DNA from: Nemertoderma westbladi
Lineage: Eukaryota; Xenacoelomorpha; Nemertodermatida; Nemertodermatidae
Reading direction: 5' to 3'
NCBI GenBank assembly: GCA_032718475.1
Contig: JAUCBJ010002274.1
Coordinates: forward strand, 1-56,677
Length of the DNA: 56,677 nt
Below are positions 16,980 through 27,946 of the stretch, piece by piece (position 1 is the stretch's first letter; each line of letters starts with the position of its first letter). The notes under the pieces were generated by a model that ran no database searches, had not been told where the DNA came from, and saw only the letters and a program-made list of their open reading frames with translations. The position numbers and the translations under genes were made by a program.

Positions 16980-19437
16980 TTAAGAATGCTGTGCCGGCTT
17001 GTCAACAAAATTGCACCGCCACAACTCCCTATCACCCATGACATTTGCTAGATCATCCGCATCTTTAAGGCCAGTGTCCTTTAAGATGCGTCTCAAGAAA
17101 GTCATGGGCTGTCCACCATGCTTATTCACTCCATGAGGCTGCCAAAGTACAAGATTATGCACTGGCTGGTCCTCACGGCGAAAGCAATGTCCTGCAAAGC
17201 GGAGGCGATTTTGTTCTAGTGTCAAGCTTGGGGGAACCAATGAGACACCTCCAATGTTATATAGTGTCTGGTTGGAGATGTGTGCATTGTACTTGACACA
17301 ATGTACCCGGCGTAGCATTCTTGTGAATGTGCCATCCAGAGATTTGGTGTCCTCAGCAGTTAGAGCCCAGCATGGACTCCCGTAGAGGAGTACTGGAATT
17401 ACTGCTGCTCTAAATAATCGGACCTTAAGTTTCCGATTAATTCTAGGTGACTTCCAAATCCTGGAAAGCCTATTCAAGGCTGCCCATGCCTTTCCCTTAC
17501 GTATTCGAAGGTCCTCACCTGACTTCCGGATCCATGATCCCAGGTAACAGAAGTCGTCCACATGCTCAAGCATACCATCCTTTGAGCTTATGCTCATCCG
17601 ATCAGATACTTGCTGAGGACTTTCAAAGTTAACTGTCAGAATTTTGGTCTTTCTGGAATTAATAAAAAGACCAACACTAGAAGCAGCATGTTCTAATGAG
17701 CTGAGGAGCCGCTGGGCTCCCTCTAATGATTCTGAGAGTACTCCTAAGTCATCAGCAAAGTCTAGATCAGTTAGGTACTTGGCAGGATTTCCTCGACTTC
17801 TGGAGCCAGTAGGTGGAGTTATCATCACCCCATCATCATTATGATGATCTAAGGACATGCGTAGAACATAGTCAACCACAATAATGAACAAGAATGGTGC
17901 AAGTGTGTCTCCTTGGAGGACGCCCCATAACACTTCAAATGGTTCTGTGTCACCGTCAACAGTAGACACAAATGTTGTCGAACCATCGTATACTGATCTG
18001 ATTGCTGCAATAATTTCATCAGGAATCCCATATAATGAAAGTATGCTGAACATACGTGAGCGAGAGACTGAATCAAAGGCCTTGAAGAAGTCAACAAAGA
18101 TAACAGCCAGATGCCTGTCTTTCTTTTTTGATAACTCTTCAATTATCCTTCTAAGTGCCCAAATGGGCTCCATGGTCCCACGACCTTTACGGAACCCATT
18201 CTGATTTCCACGTAGCAGTCTCTCAATGGGATCCCTGATGCGATTTAATAGAATTCTATTGTATAGTTTTGCAGCAATCGAGATCAATGAGATTCCCCGA
18301 AAAGAACCATAGAGTGTTAGGTTGCCCTTCTTGGGAACTGGCACCAACTTATTTGTTTTCATTTCTTGTGGGACTCTTGTTGTACGGTACATGTCTACTA
18401 TGATGGGATAGATGAGCTTTAAACACTCAGGTATTTTAAAGACCTCAGGGGGAACACCATCTACTCCACTGGCACGATTGGTCTTAATGCTCTTTGCAGC
18501 AGCCTTCACTTCTGCAAAGGAGATATCGCCAATGGGAATATCTGGGAGTACAGACTCAGACACTTTTACTTCTATAAAGTTATCAGGCAATACCCTGTCA
18601 TTATTGAGGAGCTTTTCAAAGTGGGCTTTCCAACCATTGAGGCGATCGGCTGGTGATTCAGCCTTAACCTTGGGGGTTGGTTGACTTTTCCGCCCAGTAA
18701 GCAGATTGATCGATTTCCATGCCTGGGATGATTGCCTGCTGTCGTCAGCATCATTGATGGCATCAACCTGTTGGTTTATTAGCTCCTGTAGATTAACAGA
18801 GTACTGCCTGTTCAGGGACCTAGATGCAGCTTTAACTGCATTCTTGGTTGCTGTAGTCTGTTTGAGTCGGGACTCTTTCTGCGCCTTATGAAGGTCATTT
18901 CGGCACTTCTGAATTTTGTTGTCAGTCCAGGGGGCCCTTTTCCTGTTTCGAGGGTATACAGGAACTGTTTCTGCAGCTGCTAACTTAACTGCTTCTGTAA
19001 AGGCAGTATAGCCCTCACAGTGATCTGCCGCCTCAGAGGCAAGAGCCTCATACCTGTTGCTCAGCTGTAGTGTGAAGCTGGATCTCACACTTGGCTGTTG
19101 CAACAGAGAGGACCAGTCATGCCGTGGCAAGGCAGATTTCGTTGTTCTGCTAGCACGCAGACTAAGTCTTACCTTGGCCACAATAAGGCGGTGATCACTG
19201 GAGAAGGGTCGAAGTGTAAATGCATTACAGTCTTGTATAGAGCTCCTGTATTTCCTACGAAACAGAATATGGTCTATCTGGGACTTGTGACCACAGGGTC
19301 CACTATGAGTCCATAGCTTTCCAGTTCGCTTCTTGAACTGGGTTCCAGCCGAAAACAATCCATTTCCAGAGATAAAATCCTGAAGATGGACAGAATTTCG
19401 GTTAACACTATTGCTATAGACCCAGGGCGATGTAGGT
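16980..19437 (-). pseudogene. LINE endonuclease-reverse transcriptase (copy 1)
   Basis: The frame is open from about 19437 to 16980, with 792 codons counted from a TTG at 19358; the true start lies upstream and is lost. The end of an APE-type endonuclease is seen (SQIDHIL, then FSSDHRLIVAKVRL). RT follows, with NRASGVDGVPPEVFK, GSFRGISLISIAAKLYNR, NQNGFRKGRGT, the motif-A Asp in FVDFFKAFDS, VLQGDTLAP, and the catalytic pair in LTDLDFADDLG. The C-terminal maturation region contains CYLGSWIRKSGEDLRIRKGKAW. A TAA at about 19438-19440 interrupts the endonuclease just after GDFNASLH, where copy 2 has a Gln codon. RT motifs look intact, but truncation and the stop make the copy inactive as a unit. 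The clade (RTE-like, 'craniofacial development protein 2-like' in many invertebrate annotations) is from family knowledge. Confidence 0.88.
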
Positions 19438-19620
19438 GATTAATGCAGACTTGCATTAAAGTCTCCCAGGAATGTTAAGAATGCATGCTGATCCACTCCA
19501 TCAGTTGCTGCTTGTAGATTGTGGTAGAAAATTTCCACCTCTTCTACAGGGGCAACACTAGTTGGAGAGTAGCACACAATCAGAACCACCTTAGGAAACT
19601 TCTTAGCCAGTCTTCCAGAT
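19438..19620 (-). pseudogene. LINE copy 1, upstream endonuclease remnant
   Basis: In the same frame, beyond the TAA stop at 19438-19440, the minus strand still encodes the LIVCYSPTS...LTFLGDFNAS region of the APE endonuclease. It stops abruptly at 19620 at the TSD, which marks the 5' truncation point. Confidence 0.8.
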
Positions 19621-19684
19621 CCCTAACAGTGTCAATTCGCTAAGGCTCTGCCAACTTCGTGCTGCGCGAAGTCCCCACTTCGTG

Positions 19685-19790
19685 TAAATGCTTAGTTTTG
19701 TATCTGATTTATGTTAAAATATACTAAAAAACTCTAGCTATGTAGTTTTGACGTATCTATCTTGACGCGACAGCCATACATTAGAGAATG
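19685..19790. repeat. 436-bp tandem unit, second copy, fragment 2
   Basis: Resumes part X (taaatgcttagttttg...acattagagaatg) after the MITE. It differs from the first copy by single bases (ttatg/ttacg, ctatg/ctgtg). It ends in GAATG, the target duplicated by the giant LTR element. Confidence 0.85.
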
Positions 19791-20923
19791 TGTAAAGGCT
19801 TTTGCGTAATTAGCCGGTTATTTTCCCCGTAAAGTACTCTGTAGTTGGTTTACCAGGCATAAAAAGGCCGTGTCCTTACTGTACTGGTGTTTTAGAGGAC
19901 ATAAAAGTAATTTCTTCTGTATGTGTACTTTAGCGGACATAATCCGCAATTCTATGACGCAAAAGCCGAAATACTCTTGAAAAAGTGTAGCTACCATGAC
20001 GACGGCTAACAGCTGATATTGCCACATAGAACATCTCTTTGTTCTCTGTTCGGTCGACCAATCAGAGCGTTTTTTTGCCTCTGTGTTGGAGATGGTATAT
20101 AGAAACTAGGGAAGTGAGTCAGTATGTGATTTTCTTCCACAGCCCACAACATCGGCGTGGAACCTCCGTGTTTCAGTCTTTAGCATTAACATTAGTAGGC
20201 TTAATTATAGAACGTATATCCGTTATCTTACTTACTCATAATCATTCATACCTAAACTTTACAGCTTTTGCTGTCGGTTATTCATTATATTTGTTGATGA
20301 AATATTATATTGGAATACTGATCAATAGTCAGACACCCCAATCTTCTTGATATACTAAAGGTTAGAGAGACCGGTTACATATAAACGATTGCGACGTATG
20401 TTGAGTGGTTTGAAGTGAATCTAATGCTATTTTATAGGCCCTACACGTATTGTCGGTTATTCTCTTTGTATGTGACTAAAATTAGTGAAGGTCGGCAGAT
20501 TGGTGTGCAGCATTGTGCAGCATTGTGTATGATTGTGATTGATAACGAAGCATTTCCTAAAGAATGCGCCATATACGTGAATCTATAGCCATCCCGTTGC
20601 GTCTGGTTTAAGTCATAACTCTGTTTATATATTTAGAGCGCCACGTCCTAAAGGAACTGTTAATATTTCCCGAAAGTAAATAATATTTGTCAGAGATTAT
20701 ATATATTACGATCAGTCGAATAATACAGTAGGCTTGCACCTCAATCAAGTTAAGCTTCCGAATCCAGTCTCCGGGGTATATCCAGCGGGTGAATGATTGC
20801 GCATAGACTGGTTTCGGCTAATGTAGTGTATCAAATACTCGTCATAGGCTAAAGACTATCTATCATCTAAAAGACATCCCAATTTGGCAGGTTAAACTGC
20901 CAAAGGTCTTAAAAGCGCAAACA
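19791..20923 (+). repeat. 5' LTR of the giant element
   Basis: 1,133 bp, TGTAAAGGC...GCGCAAACA. It differs from the 3' LTR at roughly a dozen positions seen by eye (for example gacgac/gatgac, gtcgacc/gtagacc, a T-run of 7/6). The open frames within it are not conserved coding regions. Confidence 0.92.
20056..20103 (+). promoter_or_regulatory. LTR promoter: CCAAT and TATA-like boxes
   Basis: CCAATCAG at 20058-20065 and TATATAG at 20096-20102, about 35 bp apart, inside the 5' LTR. The 3' LTR keeps both (gaccaatcagagcg near 34792, gtatatag near 34827). This is the arrangement expected for RNA polymerase II start sites within an LTR. Confidence 0.5.
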
Positions 20924-23005
20924 ATAACGGATATTGCTTCTAGATTGCGGTGTAAGCAATCTAGTCGAAAGTACTGGTCGACCGGTAATCTGTAGGCCTA
21001 ACTGCCTGATCACCCGGACCGGTACCTACAGCAGTACAGGTACAGCAGTATTATTCGATTTTGATAGTTATATACCGGTAGGCCTTAATAATTAATCAGG
21101 GAGGGCCCGCCCTGGTTTTTATTGAGATTTTACTTATTTCTGTCAGTTTTATTTACTAGTAGGCTAATATTGAGCAGAAGGTGTGTAAGCCTGCTCAGAT
21201 TGTACAGATAATATGTAGGCTATACTGTTGTCTGACTGTTGTTAAGTCTGAACGGATTGCAGTGTGTGTAGAGCATCTGTCCGATAAAGTGCTAGTTAGG
21301 AAAGTAGGGGCTTCAAGTGCTGTGAGGTAAACACCCTGTGAAAGAATAAGTCGTACTACTAGGTTAGAACGCATACTAACTAATCATTTCGGAGTCTGCA
21401 TATACTGTAGTTTATTTAGGCTTGATAGTAGTCTGCCATCGTTTGGTCTGTACTTTGTTTGTGTAGTCTGTACAGGTAGCGTATAATTCTTATTTAGATA
21501 ATTTGTAGGCTGGATAGTTGTCTGGCTGTTGTTAGGTCTGAGGAAATTTCGGTGTGTGTAGAGTGTATGTCCGATAAAGTGCCAGTTGGGAAAGTAGGGG
21601 CTTCCAGCGCTGTGAGGTAAACCCCCTGTGAAAGAATAAGTCGTACTACTAGGTTAGAACGCATACTAACTAACCATTTCGGAGTCTGCATATACCGTAG
21701 TTTGTTTAGGCTTGATAGTAGTCTGTCAGTATTTCGTCTGCATTTTGTTTGAGTAGTTTGTACGCGTAGCGTAATATTTATTATTCAGAGTTTATGCGAT
21801 TATTCGCAACATTCATTCCCCAAGTTTATTCCTACAGTAATTGTGTTTGTTATACATACCGTTATAGTTAAATTAACCCCGGTACTACATCAGGGCTGCT
21901 TGGCGTAGGTAAAGACTGGAGATTTTATGCTTTGGTCACTCCGGCAGATACCGTGGTTCTTTTAGCTGTTCAAGTATTTTTAACTACTGATTATAGCTGT
22001 TTTATAAGTACTTGTACCTAATTTAGGGTTTAGTGTACAGTACTTTCCGAAGGTAATTAGTGTGTAGGCAGTATATTTGTGTTGTAAAGTGGTTAATAGG
22101 AACATTGGTTCTGGTAGACCGCGGTAATTAACTTCTAGGTAGGGACACTCCGTGATACATAACGTAGTACCTATAGCGATACGGCTATAGGTCGTCAGAC
22201 GGTGGTATTTTCCTATCTGGACAACGCAGTATATTTACTACTACTTATTATTTTCAAATACTGTAGTAACCTGTCCGTGGTAATAACCAGATATTCTAAC
22301 CCTTTGTTAGGCTGGTTTGTAGATTCCCTGTAAAATTACCCTAAAAATTTGTATTTGTGTATTTGTAATTTTTTGTGTTTATTTAGAGATTGTAATCTCA
22401 CCCGTATTGTACGTAATTCGTAGATAAGTAACTTAGGAAAGTAGAATTATTTGTTTTAGTGTCCAACAAGTAGCACTTCACTGAGAGCGCACAGCTTTTG
22501 TGTAGTGATTACTTCCCAGAAATAATAACATCTATTTTCAATATTGTAACAAAAACCCCTCATACGGGTATATATATTATAAATCAACCCAAATCTATTA
22601 ATAAAATAGTAGGCCTGTCATACAATCCTTAGGTCTTAATATCAGTTGGACTACTGCTTAAATAACGGTCATAGAGTAAATTGAAGTAACTAAGTAACCC
22701 TAAAAATTTCAGAAATTCAATTATTCTAAAATAATTGACATACCGGTATCTATAATAGGCTTATTATATCTTTGTATATATTTGCGCTGAAGTTATATAC
22801 CGGTATTCTGTAACTAAACCTAGTCTGGCATTGTACTTATATATATATACTATAAGTGTATACCGGTATTCTAATATATTGTATATATATCACGTTACAC
22901 CGAGTAACGGTATCGGTAATTAATCGCTAGGCTTGCAGTGATACTGAATTACTATACTTGCTTTAACTGTAATATAGCAGTAGGCATTCAACTGTATAAA
23001 CAAAA
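20924..23005 (+). other. 5' leader of the giant LTR element
   Basis: About 2.1 kb without a convincing ORF between the 5' LTR and the gag ATG. It contains a tandem duplication of 290 bp (about 21200-21490 and 21491-21785; for example gttaagtctg at 21241 and gttaggtctg at 21531). Several taccggta-type palindromes occur, mainly at 22740-22870. Long leaders are common in LTR elements and may hold packaging signals, which cannot be recognised here. Confidence 0.7.
21200..21785 (+). repeat. 290-bp tandem duplication in the leader
   Basis: Two copies about 90% similar by eye. Shared blocks include ccgataaagtgc and gaaagaataagtcgtactac, at exactly 290-bp offset (21241/21531; 21391/21681). Confidence 0.8.
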
Positions 23006-26000
23006 ATGTCTGACACAAAACGGGCACTGTCAGATAGTCTTTTGGAAGGTGTTAGAATGAGTCTTAGACTTGGACAGTGTCTTGAAAGGAAGGTGGCAGA
23101 GGCAATGGCAACAGCAGAAGCGGAAAGAAAGGCGGCAGAGGCAATGGCAACAGCAGAAGCGGAAAGAAAGACGGCAGAGGCAATGGCAACAGCAGAAGCG
23201 GAAAGAAAGGCGGCAGAGGCAATGGCAACAGTAGAAGCGGAAAGAAAGATAGAGACACCTGTACTCCCAGAACCTGCCTATAAATTCCCTTTGTACAGTA
23301 CTAAACTACCTGTGCCCAGTAGGACTGTTCCCGAGTCCGAACCCGTCCTGGACGCCGAGCGAGATATCAAGAATTTATCGCCCGTCGTCTCTCGCTCGCC
23401 CGCTACTACGTTGGCGACTCCCACTTCGGCGGTTGAGTGGGTAGCTGAGGGACGACGGGAGATGGGTCTCCTGCTCGAGCAGCTGAGGGAACACTGTTTG
23501 TGCTCCTCTCAGCAGGTCCGGGAAATGGAAGAGACAGTTCAGCAGCTCAAGGGAACAGTAAGGGAAAGTAGGTTAGAGTTGCAAAAGGTGCAGCAAAGTA
23601 TCGCGTTAGAACGCGATAAATTAGTGAACATACAAAGGGGTATAACACCACCCCCTGTAACAATGTGTCAACCCGTTAGGTCTGACGTATTTCATGCGCA
23701 AGGTGTGGAGCCTACACGCATCTATACTGCTAGTGAAGTAGAAACTCCTATAGTAAACCCTATTCAGGGTAATTATAAACCTGTTGATAATAATATTCCA
23801 TATAGACCTGATCATAATCCGAGAAATTTATATACCGATAATTCTATATTCAATAATACGATGGCTCAAGAAAGTTTTACGCGTCAAATGGCTAGAACCG
23901 AAGCCCGTCAAGCGGTAAAGGTTGGAGAGATCGTCAAGTTCAATGGAGATGAGATGAAATGGTTACCTTTTAATGAATATTACAAAGATAACATACAGAA
24001 TTCTGTGCTATCTAACGGAGAGAAACTCAGATACCTCATCGAATGCTTGGAAGGACCTCCCAAGTTAATGGCGTTAAAATTTATTGGACATCCAGATGGA
24101 TTAAGTCAAGTTTGGGATACTCTAAACTTCAGGTATGGTAATAGGAATAACATAGCTGGGTATTTGTATGCAAAGTTGGTAGCGCCCCGAAAGTTTATTA
24201 GCAGCGGGATTATAGAGTTTTCCGATGAGATTCAGGAGATCTGCCGACAATTAGATTGGCTAGGTAAGTCTCATGAGTATCAGAGTGCTATGGTTATTAG
24301 AGCAGTGACTTCTACTTTACCGAAGGGTGGAGTAGGTACACGCTGGGACAAGAAGGTGTTATATATGATGGAACAGCAACAACGAGACCCTACCATGGCT
24401 GATCTCATGTCATTCTTGGACGGAGAGGTGAAATTACAGCTCTTAAAGCAGTCCAGAGAGAAGACATCGGAAAGCAAGGTAAGTGAGAAACCCGTTTCTA
24501 GAAGAAAGGTAATACCTGTGTGTTATACAGACGATGGCGAAAGCCAACTCTCTCAGGAAGAGGACAGCGGGAAAGACACAGCAAAATCTTACTATGACGA
24601 CAAGACCTATAAAGACGTAAGTAAATATAAGTCTCAAACCAATGACAGGAGAGAACAGGTAAGAAAAACTCCTCCTACGTCTCCTAAGAGAATTCATGTA
24701 AGAAAGCCCGAGGAAAGAACGAGCGCGCACCACACAGCACATGTTAAAGTAAGTAACATCAAGCCCAAATGTGTGTTGTGCGACGGGCCCCACCGTTTAA
24801 ATGTGTGTGATGAATTCCTAAAGAAATCATTAAAAGATAGACGTGAAGTCATGTGGGATAAGCGGTTGTGTTATAATTGCCTCAGACAAGGACACCAACG
24901 GCGAACCTGTTACTCCGACGCAAGGTGTGCAAAGTGCGGCGCAAAACATCATATCTTGTTGCACACGGAATTCGAACGAAACAGCCCGAGTCAGGTAAGT
25001 GAGTCCGAACTACATGTCCAATTCAGTGATGTGAACGACACTGACCAATATTCTGAGATGGAAGGATTCTATACGGACGAATTCTCCGACGAAAACGAAT
25101 CCTGTTACCTGACAAATACCGCAGTGTATCGAGCACTTACGTATGAAAAGGACACAGACAGCGACCTAACCCTAACTACTTCTGATCGACAACCATCTTG
25201 GAAAGCGCCACCTTCCAATGTAGGAATCCGAGAATTTCCTGTAGTACAGGTAAGGGTCCATGGACCTAAAAGGAGTTATGTAGTGAACGCCCTCCTTGAC
25301 TCCGGTAGCACAGGAACATTCATCGACAAAGAACTAGCCGAAGACATCTTTGCTGGACAACCCAAGTTCCGAACTAAGCTAAACATGTCAGGAATTATGC
25401 AGGTTTGGAAATCTACCGTAATAGCGGATTATTATGTAGGCACGTTGTCCACCCCCCAGGATGAACTAGGAGAACACAGCATAAGGTCAGTAAAAATGGT
25501 AGCGAGAAAGAACTTCGCGACCAGCCAAGTGGAACCTTATAACTGGGATGAGGACGATTTCACCCAGCAGTTTGGAATACCTAGATTCAACACCGATTAC
25601 CCTGGAGTCCAAATACTCATCGGTCAAAATGCGCATGAAGCGCTCGAGACATTGGAGAAACGGCCTGCTCAACCGCAACCTCTACAAGTTTATGCGGGAA
25701 GAACTAGAGTAGGTTGGTACTTTACTGGCCCTTCTCGTAGAACTCTTATGGAAAGATTACCAAAAGAACAGGTATATCAATTAAGTGAACGGGAAGTGGA
25801 GAGCAGTGAAGTTGACGACCCAACTGAGGGAACACCATACTCCTCAGATAATGACGACATCAACTCCAATGTAGATCAATGGAGACATTGCCCCGAGACG
25901 ATCAGTCTAGCCGACATCGCTTCCAGAGGAGCAACTCCTCAAGAACTTACAGATACTCCAGACCGGTTAGGTGGACCCGACTTCCTAAGTAAAGAAGATG

Positions 26001-26200
26001 AATGGCCTCCTCATCTTACCCCGGTGAAGATTAGACAGGCCAAGGGAGCGGAGAAAGTAACACAACCACTCAATCGCCCAGCTGGTCGTTTATGTTTACC
26101 GGAAAGAGACCGAAAACTGTCCGGAAACTATGGAAGGCAAGATACTCTTCCCACGACCACCTCCCTAATCCAACAAATATCTAGGGACTCCATAACGTAA
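23006..26200 (+). CDS. BEL/Pao-type Gag-protease ORF fused to an RNase H-integrase linker
   Basis: 1,064 codons from ATG 23006. The N-terminus has four 13-residue repeats (AEAMATAEAERKA; 39-bp DNA repeat at 23095-23250) in a predicted helical, coiled-coil-like region. A DUF1759-like Gag domain follows at about 306-481 (VKFNGDEMKWLPFNEYY...). Cys/His clusters lie at about 588-650 (CVLCDGPHRLNVC; CYNCLRQGHQRRTC; CAKCGAKHH). An aspartic protease of the A17 type has its active site at about 763-771 (NALLDSGSTGTFID). TRVGWYFTGP marks the protease end. The normal RT and RNase H are absent; the frame continues directly with a stretch matching the linker before integrase (WRHCPETISLADIASRG, GPDFLSKEDEWP, about 958-1000), then 60 residues and a stop. 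Joining across such a deletion without a frameshift suggests selection or a very recent event. Function in trans as a structural/protease protein is inference. Confidence 0.88.
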   Translation: MSDTKRALSDSLLEGVRMSLRLGQCLERKVAEAMATAEAERKAAEAMATAEAERKTAEAMATAEAERKAAEAMATVEAERKIETPVLPEPAYKFPLYSTKLPVPSRTVPESEPVLDAERDIKNLSPVVSRSPATTLATPTSAVEWVAEGRREMGLLLEQLREHCLCSSQQVREMEETVQQLKGTVRESRLELQKVQQSIALERDKLVNIQRGITPPPVTMCQPVRSDVFHAQGVEPTRIYTASEVETPIVNPIQGNYKPVDNNIPYRPDHNPRNLYTDNSIFNNTMAQESFTRQMARTEARQAVKVGEIVKFNGDEMKWLPFNEYYKDNIQNSVLSNGEKLRYLIECLEGPPKLMALKFIGHPDGLSQVWDTLNFRYGNRNNIAGYLYAKLVAPRKFISSGIIEFSDEIQEICRQLDWLGKSHEYQSAMVIRAVTSTLPKGGVGTRWDKKVLYMMEQQQRDPTMADLMSFLDGEVKLQLLKQSREKTSESKVSEKPVSRRKVIPVCYTDDGESQLSQEEDSGKDTAKSYYDDKTYKDVSKYKSQTNDRREQVRKTPPTSPKRIHVRKPEERTSAHHTAHVKVSNIKPKCVLCDGPHRLNVCDEFLKKSLKDRREVMWDKRLCYNCLRQGHQRRTCYSDARCAKCGAKHHILLHTEFERNSPSQVSESELHVQFSDVNDTDQYSEMEGFYTDEFSDENESCYLTNTAVYRALTYEKDTDSDLTLTTSDRQPSWKAPPSNVGIREFPVVQVRVHGPKRSYVVNALLDSGSTGTFIDKELAEDIFAGQPKFRTKLNMSGIMQVWKSTVIADYYVGTLSTPQDELGEHSIRSVKMVARKNFATSQVEPYNWDEDDFTQQFGIPRFNTDYPGVQILIGQNAHEALETLEKRPAQPQPLQVYAGRTRVGWYFTGPSRRTLMERLPKEQVYQLSEREVESSEVDDPTEGTPYSSDNDDINSNVDQWRHCPETISLADIASRGATPQELTDTPDRLGGPDFLSKEDEWPPHLTPVKIRQAKGAEKVTQPLNRPAGRLCLPERDRKLSGNYGRQDTLPTTTSLIQQISRDSIT

Positions 26201-26526
26201 CAACATACGGAGTGGGTGTGTGACTATGTTATTTTATATTTATTTTTATTATTTTATATTATGTATGTATTATTATGTAATTTTATTATAATCGTTTTCT
26301 TTAATTTTATTTAGTAGAATGTTATTTTAGCGATTATTTAGTAGATTAGTGCAATATATATTCGCGTTTATTATTTAATTACGTATATATTATATTTAGT
26401 GCGACGGCGAGAAATAATTATTTTTCTCCTTCCTTACTGTCCGTATTACATTATAAATATGTGACTACAGTAAGATGAAATATCCGTACTTATTAAAGTA
26501 CAATAAAGCCACTACTATATTCAAGT
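26201..26526. other. AT-rich spacer after the gag-pro ORF
   Basis: Very AT-rich (ttattttatatt repeats), non-coding, up to the first inverted-repeat unit at 26527. Confidence 0.6.
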
Positions 26527-27764
26527 CCACGAAGCTAAGGAAAATCAACTACTTTCGCTAAGAAAGATTTTCCTTAGCTGAGATGGTCTATTCATAGTGG
26601 GCTATTTTACTTGTGTGAGGCAGATTTGGTTTTTTTTGATCGGTGAAAAAACTAGCCTTTAAAAGTACCCTGAAATTTTGCATGTATATACTACTCGTCG
26701 AGGCGCATCTTTTGGGCTGGGTCTCATATCCAGGAAAAATCTGGTTTCCATGGCAACGGACTTAGAAAAAAGTCTATGTATTTCAAGTCAATATCTATAA
26801 CTCTATTTGTAGGAAAACTATAATAGATATAAACTTGGGGTTTCTCAACACAACTATAAGGTCCATAGCAGAGCCGATTGAGGTTAAATAGAAAATCCAG
26901 TTACCCTGGCAACCGGGCTAAACAGATGTTAAAATTTATAAAATGTTAATTTGAAGCCTAAGGTTAAGGTGTTATGACTTGGGACCAACCCCTACCCCCA
27001 CTATATAACTTATTCTGCATCCGAATTACATTGTTCTATTTTTCAGTTACCATGACAACCGCTGGAAACAGATGTTTTTATTCAAAACTTATTCATTTGG
27101 ACATAGACTTCACGATAAAATTTTACAAAACTGGGTATGTGTTATCTGGACCACTGGTTGGAACTTTTAGTGAAACTTAAATTATTCCAGAAATTTAGTT
27201 ACCATGGTAACTGTAGTTTATTAAACTCTATATCATTCAAATCTATATTGATAACTCTATTTGTAGCAAAACTGTAATATATATAAACTTGGGGTTTTGC
27301 AACTCATCTATAAGATCCATATCCAAGCCGTTTGAGGTTAATTAGAAAATACAGTTACCATAGCAACAAGTCTAAACAGATGTTAAAATTTATAAAATGA
27401 TAATTTGAAGCACAAGATAATAGTATTATGACTTGGGACTAACCCCTACCCCCACTATATGACTTATTCTGCATCCAAATTACATTGTTCTATTTTTAAG
27501 TTTCCATGACAACCACTGCAAACAGATGCATTTTGATAGAAAATCGGTAATTTGGACATAAACTACAATATTTTCTGAAACTCAGTACATGTGTTATCTG
27601 AACCACAATCTGTACTGAATTTTTTTTCAAAGGTTAAAGCAACAGTTCCATCGAACTCTAGTTTCCATGGGAATAGAAGTTAATTATTGACAATTGCTAC
27701 TAAACGAGGCTAAGCAAGCAACGAACCAAAGTGTGGCCGTTTGTTTAATTTTCCTTAGCTTCGT
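26527..27764 (+). mobile_element. Inverted-repeat unit U1 (1,238 bp)
   Basis: Ends CACGAAGCTAAGGAAAAT and ATTTTCCTTAGCTTCGTG are perfect 18-bp inverted repeats. A small hairpin lies just inside the left end (agctaaggaaaatc / gattttccttagct) and another just outside the right end (gcatttcctttaggaaatgc). Inside are two 454-bp halves, each with three 14-bp X-box-like motifs (26744, 26900, 27046, 27198, 27354, 27500). There is no transposase; the frame 26974-27180 is shared by U3 and U4 but has no recognisable domain. Confidence 0.85.
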
Positions 27765-27946
27765 GGTTGCATTTCCTTTAGGAAATGCCTTTCTCGTATT
27801 ATTGGTAGGCAGAGTATTAGGAATGCAAAGTTCAGATCCTCGTGTCTCGGCTAAACCAAGCTCTGGGTAGACCTTGGAAACGACTTGCCTCTTCACACTG
27901 ACATTGCTTCGTGCGATATTGCTCTCATACCGTATATTAAATAATC

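Larger units (their letters stand above)
16936..19620 (-). mobile_element. RTE-like LINE, copy 1, 5'-truncated, 13-bp TSD
   Basis: A LINE on the minus strand ends in a (TAG)n tail (complement at 16936-16950). It is flanked by the 13-bp duplication ccctaacagtgtc (16923-16935 and 19621-19633), the hallmark of target-primed insertion. The 5' part of the endonuclease is missing. A second copy of the same subfamily lies at 36308-40212 on the plus strand with the same 3' sequence. Confidence 0.9.
16486..19682. mobile_element. MITE with ~75-bp terminal inverted repeats, split by a LINE
   Basis: The left TIR (16486-16560) runs from ggggcgagccacgaagttgg through gaattgacactgttaggg to gtcaatttatgcaaatag. 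The right TIR starts at about 16899 (ctatttgcataaattgacc), reaches ccctaacagtgtc at 16935, is broken by a LINE (16936-19620), and resumes at 19621 through gcgaagtccccacttcg. Without the LINE the element is about 0.5 kb, with no coding capacity and a GTC/GTT microsatellite (16561-16612) near its left end. The flanks share TGT (16483-16485 and 19683-19685), a possible 3-bp TSD. Confidence 0.75.

Noticed and set aside
20039-20350. Conserved ORF in both LTRs of the giant element (also 34806-35081)
   Set aside because: Shared because the LTRs are ~99% identical; the frame starts overlap the promoter region and have no recognisable domain.
23064-23258. Minus-strand Leu/Pro-rich ORF
   Set aside because: Shadow of the 39-bp repeat in the gag ORF.
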